Shown here piece by piece: positions 8,511-16,774 of a DNA stretch of 64,000 nucleotides. Below the pieces are notes generated by a model. The model did no database searches, was not told where the DNA came from, and saw nothing but the letters and a program-made list of their open reading frames with translations. The stretch's first letter is position 1. The number at the start of each line of letters is the position of its first letter. The stretch is from DASRBN01 sp035294305 (lineage in GTDB: Bacteria > Chloroflexota > Ktedonobacteria > Ktedonobacterales > Ktedonobacteraceae): contig DATGLD010000051.1 in the NCBI GenBank assembly GCA_035294305.1, positions 257,052 through 321,051 on the forward strand. Reading direction: 5' to 3'. The position numbers and the translations under genes are program-made.

Positions 8511-9476
8511 ATGCGCCGCAGAATGATCCCATCTTTGATTTTCCACATAGCGATAGGAGTTGCTGTGTTTGCCCTGGCTCTGGCTCTGGCCGGAGGACCA
8601 GGCTCGGCTGCTGCCGCCAGTCTTTCTAAGGTGAATAATCCCCATAGTATGGGCATCTACCATGGTACGAAGATCAAACCTCATGCCTCAAATCTGGTCT
8701 ACCAGGGCGGAGCTGTCGAGACGGTTCCGGTGGTATACATCAGCTGGTGGGGGAAACAATGGAATACCGGCTTCTCAACAGGCGGTTATACCAGCGCCCA
8801 GGCTCAGACCTACATCACAGGGTTCTTCAGCAATGTCGGTGGCAGTTCCTGGGATAACATTAACACACAGTATTGTGAGGGCGTCCAGATTGGCGCGACG
8901 AACTGTAATGGTGGTGGCACGCATATTACCAACCCTCCGGGCCAACTGGCAGGAACGTGGGTAGATACGACTAAGGTCCCAACTCATCCCACGCAGTCAC
9001 AGATTCAGAGCGCGGCCACGCGGCTGATGAACCACTTTGGCGGCTACAATGCCAACGCGACCTACTTCGTCTTCACTCCCCACGGTCACTCGATGTATGG
9101 CTTTGGCACGAGTTGGTGCGCCTGGCATGATGAGCCACTTTCAGGGACTCAAATGGCCTATGCCTACATACCTTATATGCCGGATGCGGGGGCGAGTTGT
9201 GGAATGAACTTCGTCAATCCGAGCAACAACAGCTATGGCAATGGCTACTTCGATGGCTTCTCCATCGTGGCGGGTCACGAATATGCCGAGGCGATGACGG
9301 ATCCTCATCCTGAGAGATCCTCGACAAACTTTGGCTGGATCACCAGTGGCGGAGAGGAAATCGGCGACCTGTGCGCGTGGGCCAGCAACTCCACCGATAT
9401 CACACTTGGCCCACACTACTATGCGGTACAACCGCTCTGGAGCAACGCGAGCAGCAGCTGTGTGACCTCCTACTAA
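8511..9476 (+). CDS. Secreted zinc-metallopeptidase-like protein with H-E-Y-A-E motif
   Basis: A 321-residue exported protein. The start at 8511 is chosen because GAGGAG precedes it and it begins a good signal peptide (basic MRRRMIPS, hydrophobic core to about residue 27, then A-x-A sites). The mature part contains GHEYAEAMTDP at about residues 255-265, an HE-x2-E-x4-D arrangement, followed by a GGEEIGDLC segment. These two motifs recur together in bacterial secreted proteins and in the plant EXORDIUM/PHI-1 family; peptidase activity is plausible but not shown here. Several cysteines suggest extracellular disulfides. It is one of three peptidase-like genes between 8.5 and 14.8 kb, although they lie in separate transcription units. 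Confidence 0.75.
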   Translation: MRRRMIPSLIFHIAIGVAVFALALALAGGPGSAAAASLSKVNNPHSMGIYHGTKIKPHASNLVYQGGAVETVPVVYISWWGKQWNTGFSTGGYTSAQAQTYITGFFSNVGGSSWDNINTQYCEGVQIGATNCNGGGTHITNPPGQLAGTWVDTTKVPTHPTQSQIQSAATRLMNHFGGYNANATYFVFTPHGHSMYGFGTSWCAWHDEPLSGTQMAYAYIPYMPDAGASCGMNFVNPSNNSYGNGYFDGFSIVAGHEYAEAMTDPHPERSSTNFGWITSGGEEIGDLCAWASNSTDITLGPHYYAVQPLWSNASSSCVTSY

Positions 9477-9577
9477 GGATCTGCCCGCAAATAGCTTGAA
9501 TATTCGTTAGATGATGGCCGGATGCCGGGAGGGTGTCTGGCCATTATTCTGTCAACTTTCAATTGATTGGTGGAGGC

Positions 9578-9603
9578 GGGCGACCACCAGGGTACGCCCT
9601 TAC
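9578..9603. repeat. REP-like palindromic unit
   Basis: GGGCGACCACCAGGGTACGCCCTTAC... unit lying between the convergent ends of the secreted protein and the restriction gene. Confidence 0.8.
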
Positions 9604-9639
9604 TATGATATGGGTCGCTCAATGGAGGTGAACCGTGCT

Positions 9640-10287
9640 CTAGAACAGTTGTGAGAAAAAATATGATTGCCTTGATTCAGCTATTTTCAGTTCCTTTGGC
9701 CTGACTCCATCAGTATCTATACCAAGGATGAGAACAGGGATATCTATATCCGATACACCTCGATGCTCTAAATCCCAGACAAATTGCTCGAAATAAGACA
9801 CACCGGTAGACATCTCTTCCGCAAATGCCTTTACAGGTACAATCTCTACACCGCAATCAATCACATCAAGTTTGGCAAAAATCGTCATTTTGGCGCATAC
9901 ATTGTAAACCATAAATGAGTACTTACCGAATTGTACTTCTACGCCCAACTTATTTTTAACGAAACCCATGTCTCTGAACGGCGCTGGCTCTCTACCACTT
10001 CTGGCTCGAGGGGTATATCCTGGAACGTAGTATTCTTTTGAATATTCAGCGATAACTTTGTGATTTATCCAATCTCTGGCAGCGAACTGCTCTTTGAATG
10101 CACGATTGAGCGCAGGAGGACTATAGAGGACTCTATCCCTCATCGTCTTCTCTTTACTGACCTTCGTCTTGCAATTTTCTGCATCCACAGCTTCTATAAC
10201 TTGCAAAACTTCTTCCAACTCTGAACGGTGTTGTTGTGTAATAATTCCCTTGCCTTTATTAAAGGAGTAAATTCCTGCAATTCGCAT
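9640..10287 (-). CDS. Type II restriction endonuclease, BglII/BstYI-like
   Basis: About 215 residues from the ATG at 10287, beginning MRIAGIYSFN. The stretch KTKVSKEKTM, the LNRAFKEQF segment, GVEVQFGKYSFMVYNVCAKMT and YFEQFVWDLEHRGVSDIDIPVL match the conserved wording of the BglII/BstYI family (Endonuc-BglII). The E-V-Q in GVEVQFGK supplies the E-x-Q pair used by BglII in place of the more common E-x-K. By analogy the target would be AGATCT or the degenerate RGATCY; this is inferred from homology. The start is two bases after the methyltransferase stop, so translation is probably coupled, a common way to make the protective methylase first. The gene is visibly more AT-rich than its neighbours, consistent with horizontal transfer. 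Confidence 0.9.
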   Translation of the reverse strand: MRIAGIYSFNKGKGIITQQHRSELEEVLQVIEAVDAENCKTKVSKEKTMRDRVLYSPPALNRAFKEQFAARDWINHKVIAEYSKEYYVPGYTPRARSGREPAPFRDMGFVKNKLGVEVQFGKYSFMVYNVCAKMTIFAKLDVIDCGVEIVPVKAFAEEMSTGVSYFEQFVWDLEHRGVSDIDIPVLILGIDTDGVRPKELKIAESRQSYFFSQLF

Positions 10288-10289
10288 TA

Positions 10290-11270
10290 CTATTCCTCTC
10301 CATTGAGACGCCGTTTCCATTCGAGGGGAACCTGTGAGACTTTCTCGCGCCCTGAAGGCACATGAACAGGGCGTCCCAGTGGGCGCGTTTTTAGTGTTCC
10401 ATTGTAGAGCTGATAGACTCTATCCGTACTGATAGCCACATATTCTTCCTCCTTGTCAACGCCTATAGCTTTTCTGCTATGCATGAGCGCCGCTATGATT
10501 GTTGAACCCACACCACAATAGGGATCCAGGACTCGATCATTTTCATTAGTAAGAGCCAGAACACATCGTTCAACCAACTCCACAGGAAACTGGCAAGGAT
10601 GTATTGTTTTTTCTATGTGATTGGCCTTCACATTTGGTATATCCCACAGGCATGTTTCCCATTCTTCGGCGAGGAACTCCCAGATGTCAGAGGGATTCTT
10701 TCCTAGTGGATTTCCAGATGGTTGTCCTTTATTAGGCCCCTTGAAATGGCGTTTTCCAGGATACTTAGCTGGGATACGAACGGGATCAAGATTAAATGTG
10801 TAGTCATCACTCTTGGTGAACCATAAGATGGTTTCGTAGCGTCCAGAAAATCTTTTTGATGCATGCAAACCATGTTCGAAGTGCCAGATAATTCTATTCC
10901 TTAACTTTAGCCCATGCCCTTTAAAAATTTGATAATAAAAGACATCTAAAGGAAAAACCTCTCCATCTTCGACATAGTTGCCGGTTTGCCAGCAAATACT
11001 GCCTCGTTTATCGAGGATACGTACTAGCTCAGAGATCGCTCCCTTTTGTTCGGTAAGATATGAGCCGATATCTTGCCGTCGCTCATACACCTTGCCAATA
11101 TTGTAAGGCGGGGAAGTAACAACCAGAGAGATACTCTCATCCGGTATGGTTTTCAAAAACGCACTTGAGTCCCCCTGATGAAGAGTCACAAGATTTGCGT
11201 CATTATAGCTATCCATAATGACAAGTGGTTGAAAATTTGACACTGTTTGAAATAAAGGAGTATTCATCAT
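10290..11270 (-). CDS. DNA methyltransferase (N4/N6, beta class) of the BglII-like system
   Basis: About 326 residues. The catalytic motif IV TSPPYN comes before the SAM-binding motif I DPYCGVGST, the order of beta-class N4-cytosine/N6-adenine methyltransferases (N6_N4_Mtase family). BglII-type partners are N4-cytosine methylases and the S/T-SPPY motif favours N4, but the base cannot be settled from sequence. The start at 11270 (or 11267, a tandem ATG) is chosen over the ATG at 11378 because AGAGG lies upstream and the extra 36 residues look like AT-rich leader. AGATCT occurs in this window, for example at 807 and 5247, so the host needs protection. It forms a tight two-gene unit with the nuclease and is AT-rich. 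Confidence 0.9.
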   Translation of the reverse strand: MMNTPLFQTVSNFQPLVIMDSYNDANLVTLHQGDSSAFLKTIPDESISLVVTSPPYNIGKVYERRQDIGSYLTEQKGAISELVRILDKRGSICWQTGNYVEDGEVFPLDVFYYQIFKGHGLKLRNRIIWHFEHGLHASKRFSGRYETILWFTKSDDYTFNLDPVRIPAKYPGKRHFKGPNKGQPSGNPLGKNPSDIWEFLAEEWETCLWDIPNVKANHIEKTIHPCQFPVELVERCVLALTNENDRVLDPYCGVGSTIIAALMHSRKAIGVDKEEEYVAISTDRVYQLYNGTLKTRPLGRPVHVPSGREKVSQVPLEWKRRLNGEE

Positions 11271-11371
11271 AGTTTTACAAACCTCTTTGATAAACTTAGT
11301 CCCTATGAGGCACAGTATACATGACCAGAGAAAGCCAGGCAAGGTAGCTAGAGAAATTTCCCCATCCAAAT

Positions 11372-11409
11372 TTGACATTCCCCCTCCCCCAGGGCTATCA
11401 TGCTATAAA
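11372..11409 (+). promoter_or_regulatory. Candidate promoter of the M16 peptidase gene
   Basis: TTGACA (11372-11377), 18 bases, TATCAT (11396-11401). An overlapping extended -10, TGCTATAAA at 11401-11409, is an alternative and matches the TGCTA word seen before several other genes in the window. The start codon is at 11450. Confidence 0.5.
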
Positions 11410-11449
11410 GAAAACAAAACCCTTACCTCTATTAATGAAGGAGTGCTCC

Positions 11450-12721
11450 ATGATGGAATCCACAGCCAACGGGACTGTGTTTCATACGCATCGCCTGGCC
11501 AATGGCTTGCAAATCCTTGCGCAACCAATGCCCGATTTTGAATCGGTGGCCGTCTCTTACTATGTCCAGACCGGCTCGCGAGATGAACCTGATCCTGCTA
11601 TCGCGGGCATTTCGCATTTCCTCGAGCATATGGTATTTAAAGGAACGGCACACCTGGACTGGCAGCAGATCACGCTGGAATTCAATAAGATCGGCGCGGA
11701 AATCAATGCCTTTACCTCGCACGAATCCACCGTTTTCTACGCTCGCGTGCTGGGCGAGTACCTGGACCGCGCCTTTGAACTGCTCAGCGATATGATGTAC
11801 CCGCGCCTGAACGAGAGCGATTTCGAGACGGAGAAAGAGGTGATCGTCAACGAGATCGCGCGTTCGGAAGATCAGCCCTATAATCTGGCCGTGCGCCGCC
11901 TCGTGCAGACCTACTTCGGCGAGCATCCGCTGGGTCATGACGTGCTGGGCACGCGCGAGAGTATCCGCGGTATGCGTATCGAGCAGATGCGCGATTACTG
12001 GAAGCAGCGCTACGCCGCCAATAATCTGATCCTGGCCGTAGCCGGCAACGTGGATTGGAATCATTTCGTGCAGATGGCCGAGCAGCAGTGTGGTGGCTGG
12101 CGCACGGGAGAAGCCGGACGCAGCATCGAGCCTTATGAGCCTGCCCATTCCATTAACGATATTCTTGTCGATAAAAAGTTCAAGCAGGAGATCATGCTGA
12201 TTGCTATGCCTTCGGTGGGCGTGACCGATCCCGATTACTACGCGGCCATGCTGGGCAGCAGCATCCTGGGCGATAGCGACGGCTCGCGCCTGTACTGGAA
12301 TATCTACCAGAAAGGCCTGGCGGAGTCTGCCAGCGCGGGTATCTGGTCTATGGAGGGCACGGGGATGTTGCTGCTGGAGGCCAATTCGACGCCCGAAGAG
12401 GCTCCCCATGTTCTCAAATTGCTGCGCGCCGAGCTTGACAGCTTTCTGAAAGATGGCGTGTACGAGGACGAGCTGCGCCGCGCCAAAGATAAATGGATCA
12501 GCCACCTGGTGCTGAGCAGCGAATCCACGTTCAGCCGCATGCGCTCCCTCTCGAACGACTGGGTCACCGAGGGCCGCCTGCTGACGGTGGAAGAGGAGAT
12601 GGAACGCATCGAGAAGGTTACGACGGATGAAGTGGTGCAATCGTTCCGCCGTTTCCCCCTGCGCGAGAAGCAGGTGCTTACGACACTGGGGCCTTTAAGC
12701 GAGCAAGAATTGTTAGTATAA
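11450..12721 (+). CDS. M16-family zinc metallopeptidase (pitrilysin/processing-peptidase-like)
   Basis: A 423-residue protein. The inverted zinc motif H-x2-E-H is present as H56-F-L-E59-H60, with the downstream acidic segment VNEIARSEDQP expected to hold the third ligand. The length fits the single-unit (about 420-residue) M16B peptidases related to mitochondrial processing peptidase, which usually work as dimers on peptides. The start is the ATG at 11450 with GAAGGAG six bases before it; an upstream frame to 11372 overlaps the promoter. There is no signal peptide, so it is cytosolic. The TAA stop lies inside a perfect 90-bp palindrome. Confidence 0.92.
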   Translation: MMESTANGTVFHTHRLANGLQILAQPMPDFESVAVSYYVQTGSRDEPDPAIAGISHFLEHMVFKGTAHLDWQQITLEFNKIGAEINAFTSHESTVFYARVLGEYLDRAFELLSDMMYPRLNESDFETEKEVIVNEIARSEDQPYNLAVRRLVQTYFGEHPLGHDVLGTRESIRGMRIEQMRDYWKQRYAANNLILAVAGNVDWNHFVQMAEQQCGGWRTGEAGRSIEPYEPAHSINDILVDKKFKQEIMLIAMPSVGVTDPDYYAAMLGSSILGDSDGSRLYWNIYQKGLAESASAGIWSMEGTGMLLLEANSTPEEAPHVLKLLRAELDSFLKDGVYEDELRRAKDKWISHLVLSSESTFSRMRSLSNDWVTEGRLLTVEEEMERIEKVTTDEVVQSFRRFPLREKQVLTTLGPLSEQELLV

Positions 12722-12806
12722 TGAATTTTTCAAAAAGAGATGGCGTTCTGAGCCGGCCCCGCGGGGCCGGCTCAGAACGCCATCTCTTTTTGAAAAATTC
12801 ATTATA
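12717..12806. terminator. Perfect 90-bp palindrome at the end of the M16 gene
   Basis: 44-nt arms (12717-12760 and 12763-12806) match without error around GC, which is itself symmetric, so all 90 bp are palindromic. The left arm contains the last codon bases and the TAA stop of the M16 gene. The core is GC-rich (GAGCCGGCCCC) and the outer parts are A/T-rich, so on the plus strand the 3' side includes TCTCTTTTTG. It probably acts as a transcription terminator, but its length and perfection are exceptional. Confidence 0.85.
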
Positions 12807-12879
12807 CCATCAGCGATTTACCTCCAGGGAAGCGTTCATTCAAGCAGACGGAGCAAACCTTACTTCTAAGGAGGTTATC

Positions 12880-14754
12880 GTGCGCCAAAAAATCTTCGTA
12901 GCGCTTGTACTCGTAGTCCTTTTACTCGGTAGCAGTCTTCTTTTCAGCAGTCGTTTCTCGCACTCAGCCCAGGCGGAGCAACAACTGCAGCCGGTGAGCA
13001 CCGGCAGTCAACCCCCACTCGTTAAGGTGAGCCGGCAACTGGGCGTGGACCGGTCAAACCGGACGTTGCAGATGAGCATTGGTCTTTCGCTCCGTAATTC
13101 AGACCAGCTTCAATCTTTCCTGCAAAACCTGTATGACCCTTCCTCGGCCAGCTACCACCAGTTCCTTAGCGTGGAGCAGTTCGCGAGCGAGTTTGCCCCG
13201 ACGGTCGCTCAAGAGCAGGCGGTCATTAACTATTTGACCTCGCAGGGATTCAGCATCACGCAGACGTATCCCAACCGCATGCTGATCGATTTCAGCGGGC
13301 CGCAATCGCTGGCGGAGCGGGTCTTTGGCGTGTCCATCAACGACTACCGGAGTCCCGATGGGCGCGAGTTTTTCGCCAATTCCGCGCGACCCACGCTGCC
13401 GGCCTACCTCGCATCCTACGTCACCAATATCAGTGGCCTGGATAACGCGAACCAGTTCTATCATCCACCGGTGATCAGCAAAGCGGCTCCCAGGGTTGCT
13501 CCGCGGGCCGGAAGCAACTGCCCGGCTCCTGGAACGAGCGGGAGCGGCGGCGGTGGCGGTATCTTCGGCAGCAGCGGGACCGCTTATATCCCCAGCCAGT
13601 TCTCCAGGGCCTATAACTATGATGGGCTGCATAGTGCAGGGCTGCAAGGCGAGGGCCAGACGGTTGGCGTCTTCGAACTCGATGGCTACTCGCAGAGCGA
13701 CATCACGGCCTATACGCAGTGCTTCGGCGGCGGCAGCGTTCCTCTCCAGAATGTGATACTGGATGGATTCAATGGCCAACCGGGCGCGGGCGCAATCGAG
13801 GTCGAACTCGACCTCGAGATGATCCTGAGCCAGGCTCCTCATCTCGCCAAACTCATCGTCTATGAAGCCCCCAACACCACGCAGGGCTACAATGACGAAT
13901 TCGCGCGCATCGTCAGCGACAAAACGCCTGTTATCAGCGTCAGTTGGGGCGATTGCGAAAGCAACATGGGCCAGTCGGAGGCAAACCAGGAAAACCAGTA
14001 TTTCCAGGAGGCGGCAGCGCAGGGCCAGACGATCCTGGTTGCGGCGGGCGACAGCGGCAGTGAAAGCTGCTTCCAGCTCACAGGTGGCGGCTTCAATTTC
14101 GCTCTCAACGCGGATGACCCGGCGGCGCAACCCTACGTCACCGGTGTGGGTGGAACCAATCTGACGATCAATAGCGATAATAGCTACGCCTCTGAAACCG
14201 TGTGGAACGGCGGTTTCCTCGGTGGCGCGGGTGGCGGCGGCCTCAGCCAGTTCTGGAAGCAGCCGTCCTGGCAGAGCGGACCCGGCGTGCAAAATTCGTA
14301 CTCCAACGGTATGCGCGAGACGCCGGATGTCTCGCTTGATGCCGATCCATCAACCGGCTACCCGGTTTACTGCACAGCCGGCTCATCGTGCAACGGCAGC
14401 GGCGGCATCACTGGTGGAACCAGCGGCGGCTGGATCACGGTCGGTGGCACCTCGGCAGCGGCTCCCATGTGGGCAGCGATGGTCGCGCTTGCCAACGAGG
14501 AGGCCGCGCACCAGGGAAAAGGAGCGCTTGGCTTCCTGAATCCGGCGCTGTATAAAATCGGCTCTGGTTCTCGCTACGGCAGCGATTTCCACGACATCAC
14601 GCCTCCCAGCGATTCCAGCCTTCCATCGAACAACGACGAACTGGGTATCAACGGCGGCGCCTATCCCGTGACCAACGGTTACGATATGGCCACGGGCTGG
14701 GGCAGCTTCAACGCGGCTAATCTCGCCATGGACCTGGTAGCGATGGCAAAATAG
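12880..14754 (+). CDS. Secreted sedolisin (S53, kumamolisin-like) serine-carboxyl protease
   Basis: A 624-residue preproenzyme. The GTG at 12880 is chosen as start because AAGGAGG lies five bases before it and it opens directly into a signal peptide (RQKIFVALVLVVLLLGSSLLF); the ATG at 12721 would lie inside the upstream palindrome. Next comes a pro-kumamolisin activation domain (about 55-195), a Gly/Ser linker and the catalytic domain. The catalytic set is complete: E307 and D311 in EVELD, oxyanion D358 in SWGD, and S525 in GGTSAAAP. The C-terminal YDMATGWGSFN resembles the calcium-binding end of sedolisins. These enzymes digest proteins outside the cell at acidic pH. Confidence 0.95.
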   Translation: MRQKIFVALVLVVLLLGSSLLFSSRFSHSAQAEQQLQPVSTGSQPPLVKVSRQLGVDRSNRTLQMSIGLSLRNSDQLQSFLQNLYDPSSASYHQFLSVEQFASEFAPTVAQEQAVINYLTSQGFSITQTYPNRMLIDFSGPQSLAERVFGVSINDYRSPDGREFFANSARPTLPAYLASYVTNISGLDNANQFYHPPVISKAAPRVAPRAGSNCPAPGTSGSGGGGGIFGSSGTAYIPSQFSRAYNYDGLHSAGLQGEGQTVGVFELDGYSQSDITAYTQCFGGGSVPLQNVILDGFNGQPGAGAIEVELDLEMILSQAPHLAKLIVYEAPNTTQGYNDEFARIVSDKTPVISVSWGDCESNMGQSEANQENQYFQEAAAQGQTILVAAGDSGSESCFQLTGGGFNFALNADDPAAQPYVTGVGGTNLTINSDNSYASETVWNGGFLGGAGGGGLSQFWKQPSWQSGPGVQNSYSNGMRETPDVSLDADPSTGYPVYCTAGSSCNGSGGITGGTSGGWITVGGTSAAAPMWAAMVALANEEAAHQGKGALGFLNPALYKIGSGSRYGSDFHDITPPSDSSLPSNNDELGINGGAYPVTNGYDMATGWGSFNAANLAMDLVAMAK

Positions 14755-14778
14755 CGCGTTTTACTGCCGTCGAGCGTC

Positions 14779-14831
14779 CGAAAAATAAGCGAGCCAAAAA
14801 CTCCGGGAGTTTTTGGCTCGCTTATTTTTCG
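14779..14831 (+). terminator. Hairpin terminator of the S53 protease gene
   Basis: Perfect 26-nt arms (14779-14804 and 14806-14831) around a single G, starting 25 bases after the stop codon. The 3' arm contains GCTTATTTTTC. Same style as the other long hairpins in this window, but unrelated in sequence. Confidence 0.8.
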
Positions 14832-14973
14832 AACCTGGCACCCCTGTCTTTCTTTATGCATCATGGTTATGTGTTCAATGAAATTAATTTATTGGAAGAA
14901 TAAATAAAAGCATCCTACAATCATAAGCAGGAATAAATAGCATGATGTTGTTGAGTAGCTAGAGGACTTTGAG

Positions 14974-16347
14974 GTGCGTATAACAAGAAAAGCTGGTTCA
15001 TTATCTTCCACTACTTCAGAAAGGAGAGCAGAGCAGGTGCAGGCAAAGACCCCTCCGGCAGAGCCAGATAAGGATAATGCAATGCCAGCGTATCCTTCCC
15101 AGCCACAAGCCACTCAAAAAGTAGGGCTTATGTATGCCATCATTGGATGGGTCCTACAAGGAGGGGTCATGCTTAGTGCGGCTGTAATCCTGATAGGGAT
15201 CATTCTGGAGAGCTTTGAGCCGAATAAATTCGCCCCACAAAAGCTGCAATCGTTTCCACAGACATTTAGCCAGGTTGGAGCGGGATTGCTTGTATTGCGC
15301 CCGCAGGCAATTATCACCCTTGGCCTGCTGTTATTGATTGCCACGCCGGTAGTGCGTGTCGCCGTCTCTATTCTGGTTTTTCTCTATGAGCGTGACCGGC
15401 GTTTTGTAGCGATTACCTTGTTGGTGCTGCTGATTCTGCTGTTCAGTATTTTCTATGTTGGCAATGTTGTGGTGGCAGGACAGCACCAGGGCTTTGAACA
15501 TGGAGAGTATTCCTGGGTCTACCCTGTGTTGATTTTCCTTGGCTCAATCGCCGCGGGCCTGTTGGGTTCGCTGGTAGGATTGGGTGGAGGGGTACTGATC
15601 GTGCCACTGCTGACCTTGCTTTTTGGTTTCCCGATTTACTTTGCGATAGGCGCCAGCATTATTTCGGTCATCGCCACATCCAGTGGAGCGGCGGCGGCCT
15701 ATGTGCGAGATCGCCTCACAAATCTGCGCGTAGGCATGTTTCTGGAGATAGGAACGACGATCGGCGCCATTTGCGGCGCTTTCCTGGCCGGCTTGCTTGC
15801 TCCGAATTTGCTCTCGATTATCTTCGGCGTCATCCTGATCATCTCAGCTGCCCCGTTAGTCTTTAAGATCGGCGAAGAACTTCCGCAGGGAGTGAAGAAT
15901 GATCGCCTGGCGAGCTGGCTTCGCCTGAACGGTTCCTACCCCGATCAACATCTCCACCAGGAGGTGCCATACCAGGTGACACGCACGCCGCTCGGGCTGG
16001 TGATGATGTATGTTGCCGGCCTCATCTCGGGCCTGCTGGGCATCGGCAGTGGCACATTCAAGGTGCTGGCGCTTGATGAAGCGATGCGGCTGCCAGTGAA
16101 GGTCAGCACAACCACCAGCAATTTCATGATCGGCGTCACGGCAGCCGCCAGCGCGGGTATCTACTTTTCCCGCGGAGATATTCCTCCATTGATTGCCGCT
16201 CCCGTAGCGCTGGGCATTCTGATCGGCGCGCTTGTTGGCGCCCGCGTCCTGGCCCGCCTGAGCAACAGAATCCTGCGCATCATTTTTCTAGTGGTGATTG
16301 TTGTTGCCGCCATCGAAATGATACTGCGGGGATTGGGTATAGGCTGA
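14974..16347 (+). CDS. Membrane protein fusing DUF1634 to a TauE/SafE-type anion exporter
   Basis: A 457-residue integral membrane protein. Residues about 50-165 have three transmembrane segments with the wording of DUF1634 (GVMLSAAVILIGIILESF, GAGLLVLRPQAIITLGLLLLIATPVVRV). Residues about 180-457 are a TauE/SafE permease with the characteristic GSLVGLGGGVLIVPLLTLL and GLISGLLGIGSGTFKVLAL glycine-rich repeats and about eight helices. TauE/SafE proteins are linked to export of sulfite, sulfoacetate or related organosulfur anions. DUF1634 and TauE are usually separate neighbouring genes, so the fusion is notable. The start is the GTG at 14974 with GAGGA seven bases upstream. Substrate unknown. 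Confidence 0.85.
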   Translation: MRITRKAGSLSSTTSERRAEQVQAKTPPAEPDKDNAMPAYPSQPQATQKVGLMYAIIGWVLQGGVMLSAAVILIGIILESFEPNKFAPQKLQSFPQTFSQVGAGLLVLRPQAIITLGLLLLIATPVVRVAVSILVFLYERDRRFVAITLLVLLILLFSIFYVGNVVVAGQHQGFEHGEYSWVYPVLIFLGSIAAGLLGSLVGLGGGVLIVPLLTLLFGFPIYFAIGASIISVIATSSGAAAAYVRDRLTNLRVGMFLEIGTTIGAICGAFLAGLLAPNLLSIIFGVILIISAAPLVFKIGEELPQGVKNDRLASWLRLNGSYPDQHLHQEVPYQVTRTPLGLVMMYVAGLISGLLGIGSGTFKVLALDEAMRLPVKVSTTTSNFMIGVTAAASAGIYFSRGDIPPLIAAPVALGILIGALVGARVLARLSNRILRIIFLVVIVVAAIEMILRGLGIG

Positions 16348-16774
16348 GTTTCACAGGGGGATTGACCAGAAGCCGGTACGCTCAGATAAGGAGCCCGCGC
16401 CTTGCCATTTCTTCTCTGATGTGATAAACTTTTAAATGGGTTTATAGGACTAATTTGTTCATGGAATATTTCTAAGTAATGCTGTTCCGGTCGCCAACGC
16501 ACTTTATGCTTTTGCTGCTGACTAAGTAACCGGAAAGATACTTAAAAACGGCTTTTACTTCTGCGGGCGAAGGCAGAAGTGGAGATAGAGAGATACACAA
16601 CAATAGAATTTTTAGTAACGCTACATTCAGCACTAACTCGTCCTGCTAATGCCAGCTTGACAAAGCCGGTGAATCGGCGGTGGGCGCGATGAATCGGGCC
16701 CTACAAGCGGCCAGCACCACGCTGCCAGGCAGGACGTCAGGAGAAAGAGGTGTAGTGAGGAGGATCTTTATACC
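16348..16774. other. Long leader region before RNase J; no gene seen
   Basis: A 427-bp stretch. A TTGACA is at 16657-16662 but no good -10 follows at 16-18 bases. No strong hairpin or riboswitch core was recognised. It probably contains the promoter and 5' untranslated region of the RNase J gene. Confidence 0.35.

Noticed and set aside
11432..12640. 402-residue frame antisense to the M16 peptidase
   Set aside because: Shadow frame; the opposite strand encodes a complete M16 protein with HFLEH motif.
12721..12879. N-terminal extension of the S53 protease from the ATG at 12721
   Set aside because: The first codons come from the right part of the palindrome, and a strong ribosome binding site with a signal peptide starts at the GTG at 12880.
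13099..14292. 397-residue frame antisense to the S53 protease
   Set aside because: A shadow of a GC-biased gene; no ribosome binding site, arginine/alanine-biased composition, and the sense frame has intact catalytic motifs.
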